DNA of 5,029 nucleotides from Candidatus Peregrinibacteria bacterium. GTDB taxonomy: Bacteria; Patescibacteriota; Gracilibacteria; UM-FILTER-43-11. Below, piece after piece: positions 1 through 4,980 of the stretch (positions within the stretch are counted from its first letter, which is position 1; the number at the start of each line of letters is the position of its first letter). The stretch lies in contig JAUXDO010000085.1 of NCBI GenBank assembly GCA_030618315.1, positions 1 through 5,029 of the forward strand, in the 5' to 3' direction. The notes beneath the pieces are model-generated. The model was not told the DNA's origin, made no database searches, and was given only the letters and a program-made list of their open reading frames with translations. Position numbers and translations under genes: made by a program.

Positions 1-74
1 GGAAATCTAAAGAGCCTGCTTTCTCAAATGGTCTCCCATCATATGAGAAACAAATAAGGAACATACCTTATTGA
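1..74. other. Unresolved left edge of a neighbouring gene
   Basis: Several short frames are open at the left border and I cannot tell which is coding. On the plus strand one frame ends at the TAA at 55-57 (reading ...SLLSQMVSHHMRNK) and another ends at the TGA at 72-74 (reading ...GLPSYEKQIRNIPY). On the minus strand an ATG at 64-62 opens a frame that reaches the border (MFLICFSYDGRPFEKAGSLDF...), with AAGG just before the start. None resembles a family I recognise. The sequence to the left of the window would settle which is real. Confidence 0.25.
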
Positions 75-119
75 AAGCGCGATTCCGTAATCGCGCCCGC
101 CGAATCAGTAGATGAGGCG
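21..119. repeat. Four consecutive potential stem-loops upstream of the HEPN-like gene
   Basis: Four inverted repeats follow one another. Positions 21-30 pair with 40-49 (10 bp with one mismatch, 9 nt loop). AATAAGG at 53-59 pairs with CCTTATT at 66-72. GCGCGATT at 77-84 pairs perfectly with AATCGCGC at 89-96 around a CCGT loop. CGCC at 98-101 pairs with GGCG at 116-119. The GC-rich stretch 77-119 contrasts with the A-rich leader that follows. No stem is followed by a T-run on the plus strand, so a standard terminator is not supported. It may be a dispersed intergenic palindrome or a structured leader; I recognise no known RNA family. Confidence 0.45.
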
Positions 120-148
120 AAAAAAACAAAAACAAAAAATAAAAACAA

Positions 149-550
149 ATGAAAATTTTTCTGGCTCTTGTGCTGGTATTCATCATTGTGGATGTGCTGA
201 TAGTTGTGTACGTTGTATACCGACGTTCTCGCAAAAAGATGTCCAAAAGAGTAATAAATGAAATCCGTAATTCATGGAAGGATATTATTCGCCAAAAAGA
301 CAAGCGCCATGCTGTTATGGACGCAGACAAATTGCTTGATCATACTCTTGGTCACATGGGATATACAGGGAGCTTAGGCGCAAAACTAAAAAAAGCACCA
401 AATCTATTTAAAGATATTAATGGAGTTTGGTCAGCCCACAAAATAAGAAACAACATTGCTCATCAGATGAATTATGAGGTGTCAGAAAAAGTTTACAAAA
501 ATTCTATGCTTGCATTTAAGCAGGCTTTTACAGATCTTAAAATCTTTTAA
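149..550 (+). CDS. Membrane-anchored HEPN-like protein, hypothetical
   Basis: This 133-residue protein has one hydrophobic segment at about residues 2-24, followed at once by the basic stretch RRSRKK (25-30). By the positive-inside rule the N-terminus faces out and the rest is cytoplasmic. The soluble part is helical, with W43, the conserved-looking D58-x-D60 and W94-S-A-H, and then RNNIAH at residues 100-105. An R-N/D/H-x(3)-H pattern near the C-terminal helix is the hallmark of HEPN domains, many of which are RNases or RNA-binding modules in toxin-antitoxin and defence systems. I see no nucleotidyltransferase (MNT) partner next door, so a toxin-antitoxin role is not supported. The ATG at 149 is preceded by an A-rich stretch with no Shine-Dalgarno sequence. 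The reading frame is confident, the HEPN assignment moderate, and the function unknown. Confidence 0.8.
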   Translation: MKIFLALVLVFIIVDVLIVVYVVYRRSRKKMSKRVINEIRNSWKDIIRQKDKRHAVMDADKLLDHTLGHMGYTGSLGAKLKKAPNLFKDINGVWSAHKIRNNIAHQMNYEVSEKVYKNSMLAFKQAFTDLKIF

Positions 551-562
551 CAAATGATTTAT

Positions 563-599
563 GTTGTACTAATGAACGATTTAAGTTGTACGTTGTAAG
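563..599 (+). repeat. GTTGTAC repeats, inverted partner of the heptamer array
   Basis: GTTGTAC occurs at 563-569. The related GTTGTACGTTGTAAG occurs at 585-599. The latter is the reverse complement, with one mismatch in 15, of positions 633-647 inside the CTACAAC array. The two could form a hairpin with a 33 nt loop just before the coaE start codon. Confidence 0.6.
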
Positions 600-619
600 A
601 TTTAAGGTCTATATATTGC

Positions 620-654
620 CTACAACCTACAACTTACAACCTACAACCTACAAC
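620..654 (+). repeat. Heptamer tandem repeat CTACAAC x5
   Basis: There are five contiguous 7-bp units, four CTACAAC and one TTACAAC (634-640), ending 3 bp before the coaE ATG. An open frame runs through them from a TTG at 586, giving a PTTYNLQPTTYNL peptide. That is what a 7-bp repeat produces and is not evidence of coding. Confidence 0.85.
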
Positions 655-657
655 CTT

Positions 658-1236
658 ATGATACTAGGAATAACAGGCATCAGCGGGTCAGGAAAGCATA
701 CAGCGGCGGATTTTCTTAAGCAGAAGAAATGGGTGATTTTGGATGCAGATAGGGTTGCTCATTATTTATACAGACCCTACACTAGTCTCTGGAAATCTGT
801 TACAGATGCTTTTGGAGAAGGAATTTTGGGTATAAGTGACAAAATAGATAGGCAGAAATTAAGTGAAATTGTTTTTAATCCGGATAATCCAGAGGCTCTG
901 GCAAAACTGAATAAGATTACCCATCCCGAAATCAAAAGATATCTCAAAAACGAAATTCATCATCTACACCGAAGAGACCCAAATATCGCAATCGTCGCAG
1001 CACTGTGGGAAGGAGTCGGACTTACTGAAGTATGCGATAAAATCCTGCTCGTCAAAGCAAATAAGGAGTTGGCATACGATCGTATAAAAAAAAGAGACGG
1101 AATAAGTGAATCCATTTACGAGATGCGTACCAAGAATCAGATTGAGATGCCAAATCCCGATTTTACAGTTGAAAATGAAGGTAATTTTCAGGATTTTTAC
1201 AAATTATTAAGTCAATTGCCCATAGGAACTAAATAA
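658..1236 (+). CDS. coaE: Dephospho-CoA kinase
   Basis: This enzyme phosphorylates the ribose 3'-hydroxyl of dephospho-CoA with ATP, the last step of coenzyme A synthesis in the cytoplasm. The 192-residue length fits the family (about 200). A P-loop, GISGSGKHT, lies at residues 7-15. LDADRVAH at 28-35 carries the DAD segment with the proposed catalytic Asp. DRQKLSEIVF (64-73) and the ITHPEI segment (87-92) match the CoA-binding lid region. D127 and RIKKRDGIS (142-150) followed by R157 and Q161 match the nucleotide-binding C-terminal half. Two departures are visible: His replaces the usual Ser after the P-loop Lys, and AALWE (114-118) stands where PLLFE is typical. I chose the ATG at 658 because the P-loop then begins at residue 7, as is normal, and because an earlier TTG at 586 only adds repeat-encoded residues. 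No other CoA-pathway gene is present in the window. Confidence 0.85.
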   Translation: MILGITGISGSGKHTAADFLKQKKWVILDADRVAHYLYRPYTSLWKSVTDAFGEGILGISDKIDRQKLSEIVFNPDNPEALAKLNKITHPEIKRYLKNEIHHLHRRDPNIAIVAALWEGVGLTEVCDKILLVKANKELAYDRIKKRDGISESIYEMRTKNQIEMPNPDFTVENEGNFQDFYKLLSQLPIGTK

Positions 1237-1250
1237 CGTAATGACACCTT

Positions 1251-1278
1251 TTTCGAATTTCGAATTTCGAATTTCGAT
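1251..1278 (+). repeat. Heptamer tandem repeat TTTCGAA x4
   Basis: There are three exact TTTCGAA units (1251-1271) and a fourth, TTTCGAT (1272-1278). Each full unit contains the 6-bp palindrome TTCGAA. The array sits 14 bp after the coaE stop codon and ends 48 bp before the DAHP synthase start. Confidence 0.85.
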
Positions 1279-1290
1279 TTTATATTGTAT

Positions 1291-1314
1291 TGTCATCACG
1301 TCATAACGTTATTT
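1291..1314 (+). repeat. Octamer repeat, CGTCATAA family
   Basis: Three degenerate 8-bp units lie here: TGTCATCA, CGTCATAA and CGTTATTT. They end 12 bp before the DAHP synthase ATG. The same family with the same central unit recurs at 2565-2588 before gatB. An inverted relative, TAACGTAATGACA, overlaps the coaE stop at 1234-1246 and matches the reverse complement of 1291-1303 at 11 of 13 positions. Confidence 0.65.
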
Positions 1315-1326
1315 TGTTACAAAAAA

Positions 1327-2364
1327 ATGCAAAAAATATCCAATTTAAGAGTAAAAGGTTTCACCAGACTAATCTCACCACACGAGATAGCTTTGGAAAT
1401 TCCTATTCCTGATAAATCTGTAAAGACAATAGCTCGTGGCAGAGACAGCTTTATTAAAATCATTAATGGCAAAGATAAACGATTCGTAGTTATTGTAGGG
1501 CCATGCTCAATTCACGATGCAAAAAGTGCAATAGAATATGCCGAAAAATTAAAAAATGCTATAGATAAATATGGAGACAGGTTGCATATAATAATGAGGG
1601 TATATTTTGAAAAACCCCGTACGGTAGCGGGTTGGAAAGGGCTTATTAATAATCCCAATTTAAATGAGACCTATAATGTGGAATTAGGAATAAGAATGGC
1701 AAGGAAATTATTAATAGATATTAACGAATTAGGAGTGCCTGCCGGAACGGAATTTTTAGACCCAATCACTGCGGCTTACACTGGCGCACTAGTATCATGG
1801 GGAGCAATAGGAGCAAGAACTATTGAATCCCAAATACACAGACAGATGACAAGCGGTCTCTCTGCTCCGGTTGGTTTTAAAAATAATAGTGATGGAAATA
1901 TTGATGTAGCTATTAATGCAATAAAATTGGCAAAAAACCCGAACAACTTTTTGGGAATTGATGACAATGACAATTGTTCAATTGTTGAAACCAAAGGAAA
2001 CCCAGATACGCATATAGTTTTAAGAGGCGGAGGAGGAAAGTCAAATTACCATCCGGAAGATATTAAAATATGCGAAGAAAAACTCAAGGTAGACGGATCT
2101 ACACCAAGAATAATGGTTGATTGCAGTCATGAAAATTCCGGGAGGGACTTTAAAAAGCAAAAAATCGTCGTTAATGACATAATTTCTCAAATAAAAAACG
2201 GCAACAAGTCTATTTTTGGAATAATGTTAGAAAGTAATTTATTCGAAGGTAATCAAAAAATTACCGACAATCTAAAATACGGCGTATCTATTACAGATTC
2301 GTGTATAGGTTGGGATGAAACAGAAAATCTTTTGCGTGACTTGTATGAAAATTTGAAAATTTGA
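1327..2364 (+). CDS. aroF: Class I DAHP synthase (3-deoxy-7-phosphoheptulonate synthase)
   Basis: It condenses phosphoenolpyruvate with erythrose 4-phosphate to give DAHP, the committed first step of the shikimate pathway to aromatic compounds. The 345-residue length matches the AroF/AroG/AroH type (about 350). Family signatures are GPCSIHD (58-64), RVYFEKPRT (91-99), GWKGLINNP (102-110), SWGAIGARTIESQ (157-169), SGLSAPVGFKN (176-186), GNPDTHIVLRGG (224-235) and ITDSCIGW (322-329). The four metal ligands known in E. coli AroG have counterparts at C60, H268, E302 and D324. Gly at 210 (FLG) and the GNPDxH segment look more like tyrosine-sensitive AroF than AroG, so tyrosine feedback is a possible inference. 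The N-terminal extension involved in allostery is retained. The ATG at 1327 was preferred to a TTG at 1285 because the TTG lies in repeat sequence and the ATG gives the family's N-terminal length. No Shine-Dalgarno sequence is seen. The last codons (ENLKI, stop) are written in the TTTGAAAA repeat. ATA and AGA codons appear frequent. No other shikimate gene is in the window. Confidence 0.95.
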   Translation: MQKISNLRVKGFTRLISPHEIALEIPIPDKSVKTIARGRDSFIKIINGKDKRFVVIVGPCSIHDAKSAIEYAEKLKNAIDKYGDRLHIIMRVYFEKPRTVAGWKGLINNPNLNETYNVELGIRMARKLLIDINELGVPAGTEFLDPITAAYTGALVSWGAIGARTIESQIHRQMTSGLSAPVGFKNNSDGNIDVAINAIKLAKNPNNFLGIDDNDNCSIVETKGNPDTHIVLRGGGGKSNYHPEDIKICEEKLKVDGSTPRIMVDCSHENSGRDFKKQKIVVNDIISQIKNGNKSIFGIMLESNLFEGNQKITDNLKYGVSITDSCIGWDETENLLRDLYENLKI

Positions 2365-2367
2365 AAA
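2346..2367 (+). repeat. TTTGAAAA octamer repeat overlapping the DAHP synthase stop
   Basis: TGAAAA occurs three times at an 8-bp spacing, running through the last codons and the TGA stop of the DAHP synthase gene. The 22 bases match the reverse complement of 2531-2552 at 20 positions, making this the outermost left arm of the nested palindrome downstream. Confidence 0.7.
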
Positions 2368-2383
2368 TGCAAATATTAAAACC

Positions 2384-2523
2384 AAGGGATTCCTCGGCTC
2401 CCACTGGTCGCTCGGAATGACGGCAAATCTTTTAGAGGAAGGCGAATTTGCTACGCAAATTCGCCTTCCTCACCCATTGTAACCGTCATTCCGAGCGAAG
2501 TTTACGTAGTCGAGGAATCCCTT
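2384..2523. repeat. Inverted pair of REP-like palindromic repeats
   Basis: The left copy is 2384-2423 and the right copy is 2483-2523, in opposite orientation. AAGGGATTCCTCG (2384-2396) pairs perfectly with 2511-2523, and TCGCTCGGAATGACGG (2408-2423) pairs perfectly with 2483-2498. Between these conserved blocks the 11-12 bp cores are unrelated (GCTCCCACTGG against AGTTTACGTAGT). From memory, GTCATTCCGAGCGA...CGAGGAATC is a repeat seen in intergenic regions of many environmental bacterial genomes; I could not check this. Conserved ends with a variable core suggest a mobile or REP-like palindrome present in two copies. Confidence 0.8.
2435..2471. repeat. Perfect 17-bp hairpin inside the REP-like pair
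   Basis: GAGGAAGGCGAATTTGC (2435-2451) is followed by the 3-nt loop TAC and then its exact reverse complement (2455-2471). It lies at the centre of the REP-like pair, flanked by 11 bp on each side. A perfect stem this long with a minimal loop would form very stably in RNA or single-stranded DNA. No T-run follows directly, so by itself it is not a standard terminator. Confidence 0.85.
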
Positions 2524-2527
2524 TTTT

Positions 2528-2559
2528 AAGTTTTCAGATTTTCAAGTTTTCAGATTTGT
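2528..2559 (+). repeat. Octamer repeat AAGTTTTC / AGATTTTC, four units
   Basis: The units are AAGTTTTC, AGATTTTC, AAGTTTTC and AGATTTGT, so the array can also be read as two 16-bp units. It is the right-hand outer arm of the nested palindrome and pairs with 2346-2367. Confidence 0.75.
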
Positions 2560-2564
2560 AGTAT

Positions 2565-2588
2565 CGTCATTACGTCATAACGTCATCA
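2565..2588 (+). repeat. Octamer repeat CGTCATTA / CGTCATAA / CGTCATCA
   Basis: There are three contiguous 8-bp units sharing CGTCAT and a final A, differing mainly at position 7. The array ends 2 bp before the gatB ATG, where a ribosome-binding site would normally sit. The same family occurs before the DAHP synthase gene (1291-1314). Confidence 0.85.
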
Positions 2589-2590
2589 AT

Positions 2591-4018
2591 ATGGAATACG
2601 AACCAGTAATCGGTCTGGAAGTCCACTGCCGAATAAATACAAAGACGAAGATGTTCTGCAGGTGCAGTAATGACATCTTTAACGAAAAGCCGAACAGTCA
2701 CATTTGTCCAATATGTACGGGATTCCCAGGAGTGCTTCCGCTGATTAACGAAGATGCCGTAAAAAAAGGCGTAAAGATGGCCTTAGCACTTGGTTGCTCC
2801 ATCCCGGATTTTTCTAAAATGGATAGAAAAAGCTACTTCTATCCCGATTTACCAAAGGGTTATCAGATTTCCCAATACGACCTGCCAATTTCCGAAAAAG
2901 GTAAAATCACAATTACACTATCTGATGGCTCAACAAAAGATATAGGAATAACCAGACTTCATTTGGAGGATGATGCGGGAAAATTGATTCATACAGAAGG
3001 TGGTACTTTGGTAGACTTTAACCGCTCTGGTACCCCTTTAATGGAAATTGTAAGCGAACCGGATATCCGTAGCATCGAAGAGGCTAGTGCGTATGCCCGA
3101 CAGCTCCAAAAAATTGTCAGATATGTGGATTCATCAGACGCGAATATGGAAAGGGGACAGATGAGATTTGACATCAATGTTTCAATCCGTCCGAAAGGAC
3201 AAAAAGAATTCGGAACAAGGTCAGAAGTTAAGAATCTGAATTCATTTCGAAGCCTTGAGAAGGCAATCGATTACGAAATTAAACGCCAGATAGAACTTGT
3301 CGAAGGCGGCGGAAAGGTTGTTTTGGAAACACGCGGTTGGGACGATGAAAAGGAAATAACAACATCTCAGCGAAGTAAAGAAGAGGCAGCCGACTATCGT
3401 TACTTTCCGGAACCCGATATTCCGCCAATCGTTATTACAAAAGAGATGATTGAGGAGATTAAGAAGGAAATTCCCGAACTTGCAGATAAAAAAGTGGATA
3501 GATATAAATCAGAACTGGGCTTATCGCCTCAGGATGCTAATCAATTAGCCGGTAACTCCGCTCTGGCTGGGTACTTTGAAAAAGCCTTCGAAATATCCGG
3601 TGATGCCAAGAAAACATCAAACTGGCTACTTTCCGAGCTTCTCGGCTTACTAAAATCAGACGGTCTCACAATTGCTGAAAGCAAATTATCCGCTAAAAAT
3701 CTCGGCAAACTGGTAAAATTAATAGTCGATGGAACAATTACGGGTAAAATCGCCAAGGATATTTTTGGAGAAGTTTATGCAGGCGACCTCGATCCGGAAA
3801 AGCTAGTTGAAGAAAAAGGATTAAAAGTTATGGAAGACGCTGGTGAGCTCGAAAAAATCTGTCAGGAAGTTATGGATCGCAATCCAAACATCGTCGCGGA
3901 CTTTAAAGGAGGAAAAGAAAAAGCAATCGGCGGTTTAGTCGGTCAGGTTATGGGTGCAACAAAAGGCACTGCAAATCCAAAAGCCGTGAATGATATTTTG
4001 CGTAAATTGCTCGTTTAA
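2591..4018 (+). CDS. gatB: Asp/Glu-tRNA amidotransferase subunit B
   Basis: GatB is the tRNA-binding kinase subunit of the GatCAB complex, which turns Glu-tRNA(Gln) into Gln-tRNA(Gln) and, in many bacteria, Asp-tRNA(Asn) into Asn-tRNA(Asn), using ammonia released by GatA. The 475-residue length is normal. GLEVH (8-12) holds E10 and H12, part of the metal and transamidation site. FCRC (22-25) and CPIC (39-42) supply four cysteines expected to bind zinc. Further signatures are RKSYFYPDLPKGYQISQYD (79-97), RLHLEDDAGK (122-131), DFNRSGTPLMEIVSEPD (142-158), FGTRSEVKNLNSF (207-219) and DYRYFPEPDIPP (268-279). The C-terminal part, from about residue 300, is the helical tail with a YqeY-like end (GLVGQVMGATKG, then NPKAVNDILRKLL). 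The ATG at 2591 gives the canonical N-terminus. gatA and gatC are not adjacent. No Shine-Dalgarno sequence is seen. Confidence 0.97.
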   Translation: MEYEPVIGLEVHCRINTKTKMFCRCSNDIFNEKPNSHICPICTGFPGVLPLINEDAVKKGVKMALALGCSIPDFSKMDRKSYFYPDLPKGYQISQYDLPISEKGKITITLSDGSTKDIGITRLHLEDDAGKLIHTEGGTLVDFNRSGTPLMEIVSEPDIRSIEEASAYARQLQKIVRYVDSSDANMERGQMRFDINVSIRPKGQKEFGTRSEVKNLNSFRSLEKAIDYEIKRQIELVEGGGKVVLETRGWDDEKEITTSQRSKEEAADYRYFPEPDIPPIVITKEMIEEIKKEIPELADKKVDRYKSELGLSPQDANQLAGNSALAGYFEKAFEISGDAKKTSNWLLSELLGLLKSDGLTIAESKLSAKNLGKLVKLIVDGTITGKIAKDIFGEVYAGDLDPEKLVEEKGLKVMEDAGELEKICQEVMDRNPNIVADFKGGKEKAIGGLVGQVMGATKGTANPKAVNDILRKLLV

Positions 4019-4816
4019 CTACTGTGATTCAAATTCCTCTTTATATCCGGCTTTGATTTTTTCAACGAATTCTTCGTCTAGATTTACGAAACTGTTTATG
4101 TTTTGTGCGACTTTATATCCGTATCCTGCTTTGGTTAATGTCTCGGCTAATCTCTGACTTAATCCTTGAAACTCCCCAAGGCATCTCATTAGTTTTAAAA
4201 AGTAAGTTCCAACAAGCATTATCTCACCCTGTTTAAATGGATCAAGTAAATGCCAGGCAAGCTCATCATTGTCAACTCCAGTGAGATTTCTGATATTGCT
4301 GGCTGCCATTTTAATATCAAATTCTACTATATTTTGAGAAATTGCTTCATGATCAACTCCTTTAAATTTATGTAAGTTTTCAGCAAGATTTCTGCGATTC
4401 CCTTTCCAAAGTAGGCTATCAGCAAGCTCCTGATAATCAATAACTTCTTCAAATATCTCAAGATTATTATAAAAATAGCACTCATAGTCGTTTTCATCGG
4501 TGAGCAAATCTTCGGCTACTTTTTTAAGATCAATATTTTTAAAGAAATTAAGATTATCCATAAGGTAACTTGGACGATATGATTCATCGATAATTCTATC
4601 TGCGATTTCCTGGTGCATTGATTCAGGGAAAGTTCGTAATATTCTTACAAAATCCTCATTGCTCAAATAATCCTTATGCAGACATTGAATAAAATCACCA
4701 AGATCATATTCATAATCACTTTCGTCATATCCAAAGAGTTCACCATAATTTACTCTGGTTGATTCAACTGCCAATCCGACTTGATTAAGGGGTGTTTCTT
4801 GCAGTATTTCATTCAT
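4019..4816 (-). CDS. Acidic helical-repeat protein, function unknown
   Basis: This 265-residue protein has no signal peptide or membrane segment. From about residue 57 it is built from degenerate helical units of about 27-30 residues with the pattern NLxxFxGVDxxxLAxxLL. Clear units begin at N88, N118, N147, N174 and N239, with a weaker one around residues 57-87 and a longer, more divergent stretch at 174-238. The N-terminal 55 residues are rich in acidic and Tyr residues. Such stacked helix pairs usually form a binding scaffold. I recall similar leucine/asparagine repeat proteins in Patescibacteria but know no assigned function. It has its own strong promoter and an inverted repeat over it, and no partner in the same direction. 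Its TAG stop abuts the gatB TAA with no spacer. The ATG at 4816-4814 was chosen because it follows the promoter by about 26 nt. Confidence 0.8.
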   Translation of the reverse strand: MNEILQETPLNQVGLAVESTRVNYGELFGYDESDYEYDLGDFIQCLHKDYLSNEDFVRILRTFPESMHQEIADRIIDESYRPSYLMDNLNFFKNIDLKKVAEDLLTDENDYECYFYNNLEIFEEVIDYQELADSLLWKGNRRNLAENLHKFKGVDHEAISQNIVEFDIKMAASNIRNLTGVDNDELAWHLLDPFKQGEIMLVGTYFLKLMRCLGEFQGLSQRLAETLTKAGYGYKVAQNINSFVNLDEEFVEKIKAGYKEEFESQ

Positions 4817-4818
4817 AT

Positions 4819-4864
4819 TATTTTGTGTTAGTTTTTAAAATGGAACGTATTATAACACAAAATA
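4819..4864. promoter_or_regulatory. 12-bp perfect inverted repeat around the leftward promoter
   Basis: TATTTTGTGTTA (4819-4830) is matched by its exact reverse complement TAACACAAAATA (4853-4864), with 22 bp between. The right arm overlaps the -10 hexamer and the spacer. The left arm lies in the short leader just before the start codon. Arm centres are 34 bp apart, slightly over three helical turns, so two regulator dimers or one looped complex could cover the start site. Operator function is inferred from position only. Confidence 0.5.
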
Positions 4865-4877
4865 TAATCAAAGTCAA
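4849..4877 (-). promoter_or_regulatory. Near-consensus sigma-70 promoter of the repeat-protein gene
   Basis: Read on the minus strand: TTGACT (4877-4872), a 17-bp spacer and a perfect TATAAT (4854-4849), with TGT before the -10 giving an extended -10 element. Transcription should start near 4842, leaving a leader of about 26 nt without a Shine-Dalgarno sequence. Confidence 0.75.
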
Positions 4878-4882
4878 TGCTC

Positions 4883-4900
4883 TAAACAAACGGTTGTTTA
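4883..4900. promoter_or_regulatory. Short palindrome upstream of the leftward -35
   Basis: TAAACAA (4883-4889) and TTGTTTA (4894-4900) form a perfect inverted repeat around ACGG. It is centred about 50 bp upstream of the predicted leftward start site and between the two divergent promoters, a usual place for a regulator site. In AT-rich DNA a 7-bp arm can arise by chance. Confidence 0.3.
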
Positions 4901-4937
4901 TTTAAAGATTACAATATTATTTAGTCAACTATAATAA

Positions 4938-4967
4938 TTGGCTATTTTAAGCTTAAAATGATATAAT
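4938..4967 (+). promoter_or_regulatory. Probable sigma-70 promoter of the gene at the right edge
   Basis: TTGGCT (4938-4943), an 18-bp spacer and a perfect TATAAT (4962-4967) lie here, with TGA directly before the -10 (extended -10). It points toward the ATG at 5022. The predicted start near 4974 would place the whole heptamer array 4981-5008 in the leader RNA. Confidence 0.6.
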
Positions 4968-4980
4968 TAATAAGAAAATT

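Larger units (their letters stand above)
2384..2527 (+). terminator. Possible terminator of the DAHP synthase gene
   Basis: The outer arm pairing ends in CGAGGAATCCC followed by six T residues (2522-2527), the order expected for a Rho-independent terminator. The structure starts 20 bp after the stop codon. The stem is interrupted by a large internal loop and an inner hairpin, so it is not a compact classical terminator. Termination is inferred, not shown. Confidence 0.35.

Noticed and set aside
7..330. Minus-strand open frame of 107 codons
   Set aside because: It overlaps the HEPN-like gene antisense, reads Ser/Thr/Arg-rich low-complexity protein and crosses the stem-loop region. It is a shadow frame.
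586..657. N-terminal extension of CoaE from a TTG codon
   Set aside because: The 24 extra residues are encoded by the CTACAAC repeats and place the P-loop far from the N-terminus, unlike the family. The ATG at 658 fits better.
620..1278. CRISPR-like array
   Set aside because: Units are 7-8 bp and contiguous, with no spacers and no cas genes.
1258..1286. Promoter for the DAHP synthase gene with TATATT at 1281-1286
   Set aside because: The matching -35 position reads TTTCGA, within the repeat, which is too weak to support a call.
1251..1290. TTTCGAA array as a terminator of coaE
   Set aside because: Only 6-bp self-complementary units are present, with no stable GC-containing stem followed by a T-run.
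1285..1326. N-terminal extension of DAHP synthase from a TTG codon
   Set aside because: It runs through the octamer repeat, and the ATG at 1327 gives the family length with Cys60 aligned to Cys61 of AroG.
2362..2364. UGA read as glycine, as in Gracilibacteria and SR1
   Set aside because: The TGA ends DAHP synthase near the normal family length. Read-through would add only four to five residues. No gene needs recoding.
1776..3756. Minus-strand frames at 1776-1994, 2989-3177 and 3541-3756
   Set aside because: Each lies wholly inside the well-supported DAHP synthase or gatB gene and has no recognisable product.
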